Both the position numbers and the translations under genes were made by a program. A stretch of DNA of 64,000 nt from Lactobacillus acidophilus (GTDB lineage Bacteria > Bacillota > Bacilli > Lactobacillales > Lactobacillaceae), in NCBI RefSeq assembly GCF_034298135.1, contig NZ_CP139575.1:434001-498000 (forward strand), written 5' to 3'. Under the pieces are notes generated by a model. The model was given only the letters and a program-made list of their open reading frames with translations, had not been told where the DNA came from and ran no database searches. Of the stretch, positions 50,516 through 60,153 are shown in pieces. The first letter of the stretch is position 1. Each line of letters begins with the position of its first letter.

Positions 50516-52098
50516 TGAGTTGGAAAGAATTATTTAAATTAAATCCTTGGCATTTTAGTGTGGCTCTTTTATTGCAAATGATAGGTGCAGGATTTGAAAT
50601 AGGGGTAGCTTACTTTTTAACTTTGCAATTTAATGCAGTACGTGGTCATAATTTACAGATGTTTATATTTTGGACTAGCCTGCAAGTAATTTGTTATGTG
50701 ATTTTATATCTTTCCTATAATATTGCTGGGATCATGTGGCAAAAGCATATTCAAAATTATTTACACTTAATTAGACAAGAGATAACAGATCATTACTTTG
50801 AAGATGGTAAGAGTCACCATACAGGTAATGTACAAAGTAGAATGACTAACGATTTAACCTTACTTCATAATGATTATTTAAATTCGTTTCGTTATATTGC
50901 AGGGATGTTAGTTAGTGTATTTAGTGTGGCGTTGATGCTCTTTACATTTCAATGGAGTTTATTGGTAGCTTGTGTAGTCTTGGCAGCAGTCCAAATATGT
51001 TTACCCAAATTAATAGACAAGCAGTTAAGAAAAACTACTAATTTGGTATCTGATGCTAATAAGAAGTATTTGAAAACACTGGGTGATTGGCTTATTGGTT
51101 TGTCAGAATTACGTAGATATTTGGCTGGGGAAAAATTATTTAAAGTAATTGCTAAAGATTCAGGACGATTAGAAAATGCCAATATCCAAAAACAAAAGGT
51201 GGATCAAAAGCTAGATTATTTAAATCAATTGGCCTATTCAGTTGGGGATGCATTGATTTTCTTATTGACGGGTTTTTTAGTAGTTAATAATTGGGCTGCT
51301 TTTGGTTTAATTGCCAGTATTGGTAACTTTAGTTCAGCTATGTTTGTTTCACTTCAAGGAATCGCTAATTATGGTGGACGAATGAAAGCAACTAAGGAAT
51401 TACGAGAAAAGATCCTGCAAGCCAGAAAAAAGATTAATAATGAAAGAGATCATAATTTTAAGCAACCGGTTGCTTTTTCAACTAAAAATTTAGCAATTAA
51501 ATTTGAGAATGGTGAAGAAGTTGCCTTTCCTGATATTCAGGTCAATGCTGGTGAAAAAATTCTGCTTACAGGTGATAGTGGAACAGGAAAGAGTACTTTG
51601 TTTAAGCTGATTTTAGGAGAAGAAACGGCAACAAGTGGTAAGATTCAATATTTTGATTCAAATGGCAAACTTATCCAACCCGATTTAGCCGAAATAGGGT
51701 ATTTACCACAGACTCCTGTGCTTTTCCCTGCTACGATTGCGGAAAATATAACGATGTTTAATGAGAAGTTAAAGCGGTTGGTTAACCAAACAGTGGAAGA
51801 AGTACAGCTGGTGAGTGATATAACGAAATTTCCTAATGGGATTGAGACGAAAATTGATTTAAATCAACTTAATATTTCAGGAGGCCAGCGTCAGAAGATT
51901 GTTCTTGCTAGAAGTAAGGTTCATCAAAGCAAATTAATCTTAATTGACGAGGGAACAAGTGCGATTGATCAAGCTGCAACAATGAAAATTTTGAAAAAAC
52001 TAGTTAAAACAGATGCGACAATTGTTTTTATTGCACACAATTTTAATGAAGAAATGCAACAGATTTTTGATCGTGAGATTTATTTGAATAATAGATGA
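50515..52098 (+). CDS. ABC transporter half-exporter, second of pair
   Basis: 527 residues, same plan as its upstream neighbour. Walker A GDSGTGKST, signature ISGGQRQ, Walker B LILIDEGTSAID and H-loop IAHN are all present, so both ATP sites look competent. In many heterodimeric exporters one site is degenerate; here the visible change is only EG in place of EA after the Walker B Glu. Followed by a strong terminator. Confidence 0.88.
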   Translation: MSWKELFKLNPWHFSVALLLQMIGAGFEIGVAYFLTLQFNAVRGHNLQMFIFWTSLQVICYVILYLSYNIAGIMWQKHIQNYLHLIRQEITDHYFEDGKSHHTGNVQSRMTNDLTLLHNDYLNSFRYIAGMLVSVFSVALMLFTFQWSLLVACVVLAAVQICLPKLIDKQLRKTTNLVSDANKKYLKTLGDWLIGLSELRRYLAGEKLFKVIAKDSGRLENANIQKQKVDQKLDYLNQLAYSVGDALIFLLTGFLVVNNWAAFGLIASIGNFSSAMFVSLQGIANYGGRMKATKELREKILQARKKINNERDHNFKQPVAFSTKNLAIKFENGEEVAFPDIQVNAGEKILLTGDSGTGKSTLFKLILGEETATSGKIQYFDSNGKLIQPDLAEIGYLPQTPVLFPATIAENITMFNEKLKRLVNQTVEEVQLVSDITKFPNGIETKIDLNQLNISGGQRQKIVLARSKVHQSKLILIDEGTSAIDQAATMKILKKLVKTDATIVFIAHNFNEEMQQIFDREIYLNNR

Positions 52099-52103
52099 TA
52101 ATA

Positions 52104-52132
52104 AAAACGGACTCGTATTCGAGTCCGTTTTC
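52104..52132. terminator. Bidirectional terminator after the ABC genes
   Basis: AAAACGGACTCG / CGAGTCCGTTTT, perfect 12-base arms with a four-base loop. It also serves the leftward ArsC-like gene. Confidence 0.92.
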
Positions 52133-52492
52133 TTATGCTAACCAAGTTTGTTCAAAGATATCTTCTTTAAATCCGCAGGTTAAGTGATTATCGTCGACGA
52201 CAAGTGGTCTTTTGATCAGTTTGCCATCTTGTGACATTAATTCAGCTGCTTCATCAATTGTCATAGTGGGGATTTGATCTTTTAATTTTTGCTGGCGATA
52301 ATGTTGACCGCTTGTATTAAAGAAATAACGCAATCCGCGATCTTGATATTTGTTCAGCCATTTAACTAAATCTTCTTTTTTAGGAGGAGTTTCAACTAAA
52401 TCTTGAAATTCATATTTAATGTTATGCTCATCCATCCATTTGCGTGCTTTTCTTGAAGTAGAGCAGCGACTATAGCCATAAAATTTAATCAT
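52133..52492 (-). CDS. ArsC/Spx-family thioredoxin-fold protein
   Basis: 119 residues. N-terminal YGYSRCSTSRKA places one Cys in a CxxxR context, as in ArsC-like reductases, without the CxxC pair of Spx. The IKRPLV motif for the fold's cis-Pro is present. It belongs to the YffB/ArsC-like group; arsenate reduction is not proven and a redox or regulatory role is equally possible. Ten bases downstream of the esterase on the same strand, so co-transcription is likely. Confidence 0.82.
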   Translation of the reverse strand: MIKFYGYSRCSTSRKARKWMDEHNIKYEFQDLVETPPKKEDLVKWLNKYQDRGLRYFFNTSGQHYRQQKLKDQIPTMTIDEAAELMSQDGKLIKRPLVVDDNHLTCGFKEDIFEQTWLA

Positions 52493-52502
52493 AATTCTTT
52501 CC

Positions 52503-53399
52503 TTATTTACTCATATGTTCTCTGAAGAATTCGATTTCTTCATCATTAGCAATGTCAGCGATACGGTCTTTTTGATTGACAAAGAAAACATGACCACGTG
52601 GGTTGTCTGAATCACCATATGACTTACAGATAGCATGAACACCGCGACCAAGTAAAAAACCGAAGAGGGTAAATTGTATGTCGTGCAAGAAGTCCTTGTT
52701 TGAGGTAATTAAAAATGTTGGTAAGAAATTGTGGTTGATGTATTTTTCAACATCTAATTGTTCATGATACTTATTAACTGCATCTTTGGTGAAGTATAAG
52801 CCGCTAATTCCTTGCAAAGTATTGGGAGTCAAAATGAATGAGGCAGCACAGTTAAGTCCTGCAGCTCTAAATTTCAGATTAAGAGGCTTATATGGGAATA
52901 ATTTGGCATAGTCTGGATTAGTCAAGATAGTTACATATTGTTCAGCCATTTGTCCACCAGCACTGTCGCCAATGATAAAGACATTATTTCTGTCCAAACG
53001 GTATTCTTCAGCGTGGTCGTCAACCCAGTGCATGTAAAGATCAACGTCATCTAATTCTTCAGGAAATTCCGCATTTTCAGGTGCTAGGCGGTAATTAGGA
53101 TTGATAAAGGCAAAGCCACGTTTAGCTAAACTCATGCCATAATATTGATATGTTTCTTTAGTGCCATAGATCCAGCCACCACCGTGGATATTAATAATTA
53201 CAGGGAAGGGTTTATCTGTTTTTTTAGGAAGGTAAACATCTAATGTATGCCATTTTTCATCTGGGCCGTAAGGTAGGTTATCAATGCGTTCTACTTCAGG
53301 GATATCGTGTGGTAGATCGCTGTCACGTGAGTCATCACTTTTTTTACAACCAGAGCGATATTCTGCTACTACTCGTTTAATTTTATCTGTAAGTTTCAT
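52503..53399 (-). CDS. Alpha/beta-hydrolase esterase (HSL family)
   Basis: 298 residues. Oxyanion-hole motif NIHGGGW, nucleophile elbow GDSAGG, and likely acid and His in SNKDFLHD and GHVFF. No signal peptide, so it is cytoplasmic. It hydrolyses small esters; the natural substrate is unknown. AGAAAA-type site before ATG. Confidence 0.88.
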   Translation of the reverse strand: MKLTDKIKRVVAEYRSGCKKSDDSRDSDLPHDIPEVERIDNLPYGPDEKWHTLDVYLPKKTDKPFPVIINIHGGGWIYGTKETYQYYGMSLAKRGFAFINPNYRLAPENAEFPEELDDVDLYMHWVDDHAEEYRLDRNNVFIIGDSAGGQMAEQYVTILTNPDYAKLFPYKPLNLKFRAAGLNCAASFILTPNTLQGISGLYFTKDAVNKYHEQLDVEKYINHNFLPTFLITSNKDFLHDIQFTLFGFLLGRGVHAICKSYGDSDNPRGHVFFVNQKDRIADIANDEEIEFFREHMSK

Positions 53400-53602
53400 A
53401 TTTTTTCTCTTTTCTAATAGTATAGGTTAATTATACTTCAGAAATAGGAAGCGTACTAAAATACCTCAAGATGAAAGTTATATATAGGCGAAGGCAATAA
53501 AACAATTCAATTATAATGAAATAGATATATTACTTGATTATTGCTAAACTGATCCCGAAGTTAATTTGGTGTATTATAAAGTGTAATTTTTAATACTAGT
53601 AA

Positions 53603-53743
53603 TCATCTCCAGATGCTTCAAGAAAGTTCCATACACTTTTGCCAAAGAGTGAATTACATTTGATTGAAGGAGAAGGTCACTTGTTTACTGGTAAAAATAG
53701 GCCAAAAGTATTAAAGCTTGTTGGTGACTTTTTGACAAAATAA
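53603..53743 (+). pseudogene. C-terminal remnant of an alpha/beta-hydrolase
   Basis: A 46-codon open stretch with no start or ribosome site reads ...KFHTLLPKSELHLIEGEG, then HLFTGKNRPKVLKLVGDFLT. That is the ending of an acyl-hydrolase with the catalytic His (GHLF). The rest of the gene is absent between 53400 and 53600, where I see nothing else. A terminator follows it. It is therefore the tail of a deleted gene. Confidence 0.72.
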
Positions 53744-53760
53744 AAAACATAAACAATGAT

Positions 53761-53800
53761 AAAGCCCCGAGATTAGGATGACCTAATTACGGGGCTTTTT
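53761..53800. terminator. Strong terminator between the hydrolase remnant and the YczE-like gene
   Basis: AAAGCCCCG / CGGGGCTTT outer arms with an inner AGG / CCT pair, flanked by T-rich sequence. Confidence 0.88.
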
Positions 53801-53802
53801 AT

Positions 53803-54720
53803 TTATCGATTTTTCTTGTGATTACCGGAAGTTCGTTTCTTTAATTCGTTTTCAATCAGATTATATTGTTCAACGAATGAATCATACATTTCTTTAGAAT
53901 TAGTCATATTACGACGAACAATTTTGAGTTGTGTTTTTAAATCTGAAGTTTTTGCATTTTTAAGATTACCTTGAAGTGCTTCTGTTGTGTTAAAGGCATG
54001 TACTACAGTATGATAAGTTCTTTTACCGATATGTGATAGCAGAGCAGTAACTGCATTATGCTGCTTTTCTTCACGTGGAAGAGTTGCTTCATTAATGGTT
54101 TTAACCATTGGATCGGAAAGGTGATCATTCCACCAAGAGATAAGTGGCCCAGTGAAGAAGGCAACGATGATCGTACCGAAACCAACTGGACCACCGGCTA
54201 TAAAACCGGCTACCATGAACAAAATATCTTGAATAATTCTTGCAACTTTATAAGATAGTTTGGTTCTGCTACTAATGATAGGGGCAATCGCATCATAAGG
54301 AGCCGCTCCAAGATCTGGTGCCATATAAAGGGAAGCACCTAGAGTAAATAAAAGTAAACCAATAAGTGTATCGGCTGCTACAATCAAAAAGCTGGTCCGA
54401 TAACCAAATAATTGATGATAGAGTGTAGTGAACCATTGAATTTCAAAACCGACTAATACCATATTTAAAATGGTACCGATACCTATTTGCTTACGATCAA
54501 GCCAAATAATAAATATAAAAATTACTAAGTTAACTGATAACTGATATACGCCTAATCCAATTCCTAAATGATTAGAAATACCAGTGTTAACGGCAGTAAA
54601 TGGATCAAGGCCGACGTTTCCACCTCTTAAAAAAGTAGTTCCTAGTGATAAAATAGCGACCCCGATGAACGATACTAGTGTTTTTAATAAAATGTTCGAC
54701 CACGAACGTGACTTTTGCAT
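53803..54720 (-). CDS. YczE/YitT-like integral membrane protein with C-terminal coiled coil
   Basis: 305 residues. About five to six hydrophobic helices with the family's LRGGNVGLDPFTAVNTGIS and YMAPDLGAAPYDAIAP stretches, then a hydrophilic C-terminal tail (about 210-305) rich in Lys, Glu and Asn that is probably helical. ATG 54720 is chosen because GGGAGAGAG precedes it; a longer reading to 54840 would run towards the tRNA terminator. Family function is unclear. Confidence 0.8.
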   Translation of the reverse strand: MQKSRSWSNILLKTLVSFIGVAILSLGTTFLRGGNVGLDPFTAVNTGISNHLGIGLGVYQLSVNLVIFIFIIWLDRKQIGIGTILNMVLVGFEIQWFTTLYHQLFGYRTSFLIVAADTLIGLLLFTLGASLYMAPDLGAAPYDAIAPIISSRTKLSYKVARIIQDILFMVAGFIAGGPVGFGTIIVAFFTGPLISWWNDHLSDPMVKTINEATLPREEKQHNAVTALLSHIGKRTYHTVVHAFNTTEALQGNLKNAKTSDLKTQLKIVRRNMTNSKEMYDSFVEQYNLIENELKKRTSGNHKKNR

Positions 54721-54820
54721 TCCACTCTCTCCCTCTGTTTTATTTTGAGGTATTATAACAAAAAGGATGCCTAATTTACAGTTTGTGATAAGAATCATTT
54801 TTGTAATTACATGTAAGCAC

Positions 54821-54848
54821 AAAAAAAGCAACGCCCTCAAGCGTTGCT
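54821..54848 (-). terminator. Terminator of the tRNA-Arg gene
   Basis: AGCAACGC / GCGTTGCT with five-base loop; on the minus strand it ends in seven T. Confidence 0.9.
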
Positions 54849-54855
54849 ATTCTAG

Positions 54856-54929
54856 TGATCCGGGTGAGATTCGAACCCACGACCCACAGTTTAGAAGACT
54901 GTTGCTCTATCCAGCTGAGCTACCAGACC
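54856..54929 (-). tRNA. tRNA-Arg (anticodon TCT)
   Basis: On the minus strand the cloverleaf reads with acceptor GGTCTGG pairing to CCGGATC (two G-U pairs), a D-arm TAGCTCAGCTGGATAGAGCA, an anticodon loop CTTCTAA and a T-arm with GGTTCGAATC. The discriminator is A; CCA is not encoded. Reads AGA codons. Confidence 0.95.
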
Positions 54930-55158
54930 ATCGTGTATGTTTGTATGTCCTCAACAGAACATAAACTATTATAGGGGATAGATTTTTAAAAAGCAAGTAT
55001 ATTTTTGAAAAAATTTGAATTTTTTTGAATTAATTATTTGTTTTGCCGTAAATATTAATTTAATGATAATTTTTCTCAATTTTCTATATTATCTTACAAA
55101 TTGTACAATACAAAATTGTGACAAATATTAATCTCTTCTTACATTAGAGTGTAATTGG

Positions 55159-55187
55159 TTGACTAATACTTAAAACGATATTATTCT
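55159..55187 (+). promoter_or_regulatory. Promoter of the GH25 lysozyme gene
   Basis: TTGACT (55159-55164), 17-base spacer, TATTCT (55182-55187). The 230 bases before it (54930-55158) are AT-rich and hold no gene. Confidence 0.65.
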
Positions 55188-55260
55188 AAATTTGATTTCG
55201 TATATGAAGATAAACAAATGTGAATAACAAGTGAATTTCACATAGCGGAGGAAAAGAAGA

Positions 55261-56493
55261 TTGACTACAACAAAGAAATTGGTTATTAAATTAGCATGCG
55301 CAACTGCACTTGGTACTGCTGGTGTAGCATTAACCCAAGTAAATATGCCGCAAGTTACCGTTAAGGCAGCAACTACATCAGTTGTAGCACGTGCTCTTGG
55401 TGTCGATGTAGCAAGTTACCAAAGTGCTGATTTATCAAGTCATGCACAAGCTGGTTCACAATTTGCTATTGTTAAGGTAAGTGAAGGAACATCATACCGA
55501 AACCCTAAAGCATCAAGTCAAATTTCAACTGCTCTTTCTAATAATATGATGCCAATGGCATATCACTTTGCAACATTCAGTTCTAATACAAGTGCTGCTG
55601 TTGCAGAAGCAAATTATGCAATTAAGGCTGCTCAAGCATTTGGTCTTCCTAAGGGATCATATATTGCTTGTGACTACGAAACCGGTCAAGGTAATAATAT
55701 TTATGGTGGTAAGACTCCTACTGCTCAAGCTATCATTGCTTTTATGGACCAAATTAAGGCGGCAGGTTATAAGCCACTTCTTTACGCAAGTTCATCAGTT
55801 TTACAAAATCAAATTGATACTAATAGCGTAATTGCTAAGTACCCTAATTCTTTGTGGGTAGCCTCATACGCTATTTCAGGTAGAATTGATAATCCTAATT
55901 TTAATTATTTCCCATCTATGGAAGGTGTTTCAATTTGGCAATTTACTGATAACTGGCGTGGATTAAGTGTTGATGGTAATGTAGCAGTTCTTCCATTATC
56001 AATTGATGGAGATGTTACTACAAATAATGGTGCTATTTCCCAAGCACCTTCATCAAGCAATTCTAATTCAGCTTCAACTAATAACACTACAACAAATAAT
56101 AATTCTTCATCAGCTGCTACACCATCTGAACCAGAAACTTCAGGTTATGTTATGAAGAAGGCATACATTTACAATAAGAAGGGTGAACGTCAAAGTGGCT
56201 ATTACGCAGCTTACTATGGTATTAAATACTATGGTTCAACTGTAACTTTGGATAATGGTAAGACAGCTCTTAAAGTTGGTGATGATCGTTACGTAATGGC
56301 AAGCAATGTCCTGGGAAATTCTCGAGTAATGAAACATAATGCTTACATTTATAACCATTCAGGTAGACGTGCTAACTGGAGAGTTTTAAGAAAAGGTACA
56401 CCAATCAAGACTTATGGTTCAAAGTTTAATATTAATGGTAAATCATATTACCGTATTGGTAAGGGCTTGTATGTAAAAGCAGCTAACTTTTAA
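55261..56493 (+). CDS. Secreted GH25 lysozyme (muramidase) with two SLAP-type wall-binding repeats
   Basis: 410 residues. Signal peptide ends near VKAATT. The GH25 domain (about 45-240) has GVDVASYQ and the catalytic acid region ACDYET. A Ser/Asn/Thr linker (about 262-295) leads to two copies of the SLAP repeat (about 296-350 and 355-410), with AYIYNKKG and AYIYNHSG. SLAP domains hold S-layer proteins of the acidophilus group to the wall. Start is TTG at 55261, nine bases after GGAGG; no ATG in frame fits. It cleaves peptidoglycan, probably as a housekeeping autolysin. Confidence 0.92.
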   Translation: MTTTKKLVIKLACATALGTAGVALTQVNMPQVTVKAATTSVVARALGVDVASYQSADLSSHAQAGSQFAIVKVSEGTSYRNPKASSQISTALSNNMMPMAYHFATFSSNTSAAVAEANYAIKAAQAFGLPKGSYIACDYETGQGNNIYGGKTPTAQAIIAFMDQIKAAGYKPLLYASSSVLQNQIDTNSVIAKYPNSLWVASYAISGRIDNPNFNYFPSMEGVSIWQFTDNWRGLSVDGNVAVLPLSIDGDVTTNNGAISQAPSSSNSNSASTNNTTTNNNSSSAATPSEPETSGYVMKKAYIYNKKGERQSGYYAAYYGIKYYGSTVTLDNGKTALKVGDDRYVMASNVLGNSRVMKHNAYIYNHSGRRANWRVLRKGTPIKTYGSKFNINGKSYYRIGKGLYVKAANF

Positions 56494-56515
56494 AAAATAA
56501 AGATTATAAAGTTAA

Positions 56516-56558
56516 AAGTGCGAGTAAATTCTTTTTTGAGAATTTGCTCGCACTTTTT
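56516..56558 (+). terminator. Terminator of the lysozyme gene
   Basis: AAGTGCGAGTAAATTCT / AGAATTTGCTCGCACTT, 17-base near-perfect stem, then T run. Confidence 0.93.
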
Positions 56559-56618
56559 GTATAATTATAACTAACCTAAGAAACGCTTAGGTGATTACTT
56601 AAAAAGGTGAATTAAATT

Positions 56619-57518
56619 TTGAAAAAAAGATTTTTATATATTTTTTTGGTTAGTCTAGCTATGACTTTAACGGGATGCATGATGAATAATTCTGCGTCTG
56701 AGTCTAAAGATAAACCAATTAAAGTTGAACAAAAAAATAAGAAAATAAAGCAAATTAAAGCAAAATATCAAGTTGTAGAACACGATTGGAATGTTTATAA
56801 AGATGGGGTGAATATTTATGGTCGAATATATGTACCAAAAGATCTAGCTGGTAAGAAAAAAGCTGTTATTTTGTCACACGGATTAGCAGGTAATTACCAT
56901 GATTTGGTTGATTATGCTAAAAATCTAGCAGGACAAGGCTATGTAGCATATGTCTTCGACTATCCTGGTGGCGCTAAAAATGGACGCAGTACAGGTGTAG
57001 AACAGTTGAACATGTCAATTTTTACAGAAGAACAAAACTTAAAAACTGTTTTAGAAGCGATCAAAGATAGAACAGATGTAAATCCAAAGCAAGTATCCTT
57101 ATTAGGTGAGAGTCAAGGTGGAGCAGTGTCTGCAATGCTTGCATCAAAATATCCTAAAGAAGTTAAATCACTAATTTTACTTTATCCGGCATTTTCAATC
57201 ACTGATTATACGCAAGCTGCATTTAAATCAATTAAAAAGGTGCCAGATACTCTGAATTTATTTGGCTTTACTGTTGGAAAAACTTACTTTGAAAAGTTAT
57301 TTAAATATAATTTGTTAAAAACTGCTACTAAATATAATGGCCCAGTCTTAATACTTCACGGTTCAGATGATATTATTGTGCCGGAAACGTATTCCGAAAA
57401 AGCAAATAAAAAATTTAAGCATTCTCGGTTGCATATTATTAAACGAGCAGGACATGAATTTAAAGGAGAGCATAAGAAAGAAGCGTTAGGATTAATCGAT
57501 GATTTTTTAAATAATTGA
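56619..57518 (+). CDS. Alpha/beta-hydrolase lipoprotein
   Basis: 299 residues. Lipobox LTGC near residue 20 gives membrane anchoring. Catalytic elements: SHGLAG oxyanion region, nucleophile elbow GESQGG, acid near GSDDIIVP and His in AGHEF. Likely an esterase or acyl-hydrolase facing the outside of the cell. Starts at TTG 56619 after AAAGGTGA. It is 10 bases upstream of the DUF2207 gene, so the two form a unit. Confidence 0.85.
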   Translation: MKKRFLYIFLVSLAMTLTGCMMNNSASESKDKPIKVEQKNKKIKQIKAKYQVVEHDWNVYKDGVNIYGRIYVPKDLAGKKKAVILSHGLAGNYHDLVDYAKNLAGQGYVAYVFDYPGGAKNGRSTGVEQLNMSIFTEEQNLKTVLEAIKDRTDVNPKQVSLLGESQGGAVSAMLASKYPKEVKSLILLYPAFSITDYTQAAFKSIKKVPDTLNLFGFTVGKTYFEKLFKYNLLKTATKYNGPVLILHGSDDIIVPETYSEKANKKFKHSRLHIIKRAGHEFKGEHKKEALGLIDDFLNN

Positions 57519-57528
57519 GGACAGAAAA

Positions 57529-59325
57529 ATGAAAAGAAAATATTTAAACTTAATTGTAATATTAAGTGTATTGAGTTTTCTAACAGTTTTTACTCAAAAA
57601 GTTAGTGCAGATGTAGATTATAGCATTAACAATATGGATGTTATTGCTAAGGTAAATCGTGATGGTTCATTATCAATGCAACGCACGATTGAATATGATT
57701 TTGCCAGTGATGCGCACGGAGTTTTTTATAAACAAAATCTAAATAAAAACCAGAACTTAAGCGATATTCAAGTTAAGGTCAATAATAAAAATATTTCTTT
57801 GTCAAATAGTGGTCAAAATAATACTTATCAACTTACTCAAGAAGGAAAATCATATCGTTTTAAAGTTTTTCATCGAATTAATGAAGATGATAAAGTTAAA
57901 ATAGAGTATTCATACAGAATTTTGAGTGCTATCACTAATTATAAAGATACAGCCGAATTAAATTTTAAGATTATTGGTAATGGCTGGGATACAGATATTG
58001 ATTATGCTAAAGTAACTGTACTTTTCCCAGGAAAAGTTCCAGATTTAAAAGCATGGGCCCATGGTCCATTAAATGGTCAAACTAAAGTTTTACCTAATCA
58101 AGGTAAAATTATCATGACTGCTAACAATGTACCAGGAGATATGGGGATTGAAGTCCACTCTATTTTCAGTCCATCTGTAACTTCTGCTAATATGAATTTT
58201 GTTAATAAAAATAAAAAGAAAGCTATTGAAAAGCAAGAGGCTAAATTAGCTATTGAGGCTAATAAAAGAAGACAAAGAAAAACGTATATTAATTGGGGGT
58301 TATTTGTAATCTCATTGATTAGTGGATTATTTGCGCTAATCAAAGCCATTTTAGTCAAACCCAAAGGTGTCAAACCAAAGAAGATTCGGGATTTAGCTCA
58401 CAATTATGAAATTCCTGATGTTAGTCCAATAGTGGCTCAAGTTCTTGATCGTAATGCTAAACCTGATGCCAAGGCTTTTACTGCGTATTTACTGCAATTA
58501 GCTGGTAAACATCAAATCGAGATTGAAGAGTATAAGAGTAAGCATTTAAAAAAGAGCGAGTATCGAATTAATTTAGTTGATGATAGTATTCTAAATGATG
58601 AGTTACTTGAATTTCTATTTAAAAATGTGGGTGATGGTAGATCATTTATTACTAAGGAATTAAGAAATTATACTTCTAAGCGCTTAGGTAAAAAGTTTGA
58701 TAAATGGAGTAATAATCACTATGCTTTGGTAGAAAATCGCTTCTTTGATAAGGCGGCTAAGAAGTATAAAGATAAAAGTGTAGGCACTTTAATTTTAATT
58801 ATCGCAATCAGTGGAATTACTGGTGTTATTAACTTATTTTTGTCTGATACAATGCCACGTTTGTTAAGCTCATTGATATGGATATCGTTTGTTGTGCTTG
58901 TTTTAGCCATTATCGCTACAGTTATCAGTAATACAAGAGTAGGTATTTATAACCAGGAGGGTGCTTTAGAAACAAATAAAGTACATGGGTTTAAGAAAAT
59001 GCTTAATGATATTGGTAATTTTAAGATGAAGGATGTCGGCGACATAATTTTATGGGAAGATATCTTACCATATGCCGTTGCTTTTGGCTTATCTAAGAAG
59101 GTTATTGAACATCTTAAGATGGAATTTGATGCTGCAGAATTAGGCAGTTCAGTATTTATCTATGCACCCTTATATACTAATAGCGATAGTTTCGAAAAAA
59201 GTTTTGAACGTAGTTTCACTAGTGGCGTTTTAGCTGGTTCTTCGCCTATTTCAGGTGGTTCAGGCGGCTTTTCTGGAGGTTCATCTGGCGGCTTTGGCGG
59301 CGGAAGCGGCGGTGGAGCTTTTTAG
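57529..59325 (+). CDS. DUF2207-type membrane protein with glycine/serine-rich tail
   Basis: 598 residues. Signal peptide, then an extracellular beta-rich DUF2207 domain (about 28-225), a membrane helix near 255-270, a large cytoplasmic part, two further helices around 420-465, and a tail of Gly/Ser/Phe (SGGFSGGSSGGFGGG). Function of the family is not established. Begins with ATG after GAGGA, and the APH-like gene starts nine bases after it. Confidence 0.85.
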   Translation: MKRKYLNLIVILSVLSFLTVFTQKVSADVDYSINNMDVIAKVNRDGSLSMQRTIEYDFASDAHGVFYKQNLNKNQNLSDIQVKVNNKNISLSNSGQNNTYQLTQEGKSYRFKVFHRINEDDKVKIEYSYRILSAITNYKDTAELNFKIIGNGWDTDIDYAKVTVLFPGKVPDLKAWAHGPLNGQTKVLPNQGKIIMTANNVPGDMGIEVHSIFSPSVTSANMNFVNKNKKKAIEKQEAKLAIEANKRRQRKTYINWGLFVISLISGLFALIKAILVKPKGVKPKKIRDLAHNYEIPDVSPIVAQVLDRNAKPDAKAFTAYLLQLAGKHQIEIEEYKSKHLKKSEYRINLVDDSILNDELLEFLFKNVGDGRSFITKELRNYTSKRLGKKFDKWSNNHYALVENRFFDKAAKKYKDKSVGTLILIIAISGITGVINLFLSDTMPRLLSSLIWISFVVLVLAIIATVISNTRVGIYNQEGALETNKVHGFKKMLNDIGNFKMKDVGDIILWEDILPYAVAFGLSKKVIEHLKMEFDAAELGSSVFIYAPLYTNSDSFEKSFERSFTSGVLAGSSPISGGSGGFSGGSSGGFGGGSGGGAF

Positions 59326-59333
59326 GGTAAAAA

Positions 59334-60116
59334 ATGCAGAAAACAATATTAACTAAAGTTCCAGAAAATATTCCGTTAGACATTTATCGCTTTATTTCTG
59401 GAGCGAAAATTTATGATAGTTCTTCTTCTCCTGAAGCAAGGGTTTATTTTATTGATAAGGACAATGGCTATTATTTAAAGCGTTCGGCAATTGGAAAACT
59501 TGAAAAAGAAGCCCAAATGACAGAATATTTTTATTCAAAAGGCCTTAGCGCAGAAGTGTTGAATTATCTTTCTAATGATTATGATTGGCTCTTGACGGCT
59601 GCCGTTGGCGGAGAAGATTGCGTGTATCCAAAGTATCTTAAAAACCCTGAACGTTTATGTGATACGATTGCATGTGAATTAAGAAAATTGCATGAAACAG
59701 ATTATACTGACTGTCCAGTTATGGATAAAACAATAAACTATCTTGCTACAGCTGAAAAGAATTATCATACGGGGAATTATGATCAATCGCAGTTTCCTAG
59801 TTTTGGATACAGTTCAGCTAAAGAAGCCTATGACATTTTAATGTCAGGAAAAAATGCTTTACGAGATAAAGTCCTGCTTCATGGTGATTATTGTTTACCT
59901 AATATTATTCTCAAAAATTGGAATTTCTCGGGTTTTATTGATGTTGGTGGCAGTGGTGTCGGTGATAGGCACATAGATCTGTTCTGGGGGGCCTGGACTT
60001 TGTGGTTTAATTTAAAAACCAATAAGTATCGAAATCGTTTTTTTGATGCGTATGGCAGGGATAAAGTAGATGAATCAGTACTTGAAGTTATTGCTGCAGC
60101 TGAAGTTTTTGAGTAA
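59334..60116 (+). CDS. APH(3')-like aminoglycoside phosphotransferase-family kinase
   Basis: 260 residues, similar in length to APH(3') enzymes. The catalytic loop is LLHGDYCLPNII (Asp base and Asn metal ligand) and the metal-binding motif is FIDVGGSGVGDRHIDL, typical of the APH(3') group. N-terminal Lys and Glu for ATP binding (LKRSA, KEAQMT) are present. It could confer kanamycin-type resistance, or act on another small substrate; homologues in lactobacilli are often not linked to resistance. It is nine bases from the DUF2207 gene and has no mobile-element flank. Confidence 0.82.
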   Translation: MQKTILTKVPENIPLDIYRFISGAKIYDSSSSPEARVYFIDKDNGYYLKRSAIGKLEKEAQMTEYFYSKGLSAEVLNYLSNDYDWLLTAAVGGEDCVYPKYLKNPERLCDTIACELRKLHETDYTDCPVMDKTINYLATAEKNYHTGNYDQSQFPSFGYSSAKEAYDILMSGKNALRDKVLLHGDYCLPNIILKNWNFSGFIDVGGSGVGDRHIDLFWGAWTLWFNLKTNKYRNRFFDAYGRDKVDESVLEVIAAAEVFE

Positions 60117-60153
60117 TTTTAATGGAAGTAGTTCTTTTATTATTGAAAAAGTA

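Noticed and set aside
54723..54840. Forty extra N-terminal residues on the YczE-like protein
   Set aside because: A strong ribosome site precedes the ATG at 54720; the extension has no site and reaches the tRNA terminator.
55088..55130. Related ACAAATTGT / ACAAAATTGT motifs before the lysozyme gene
   Set aside because: Too short and AT-rich to call an operator without another copy in the window.
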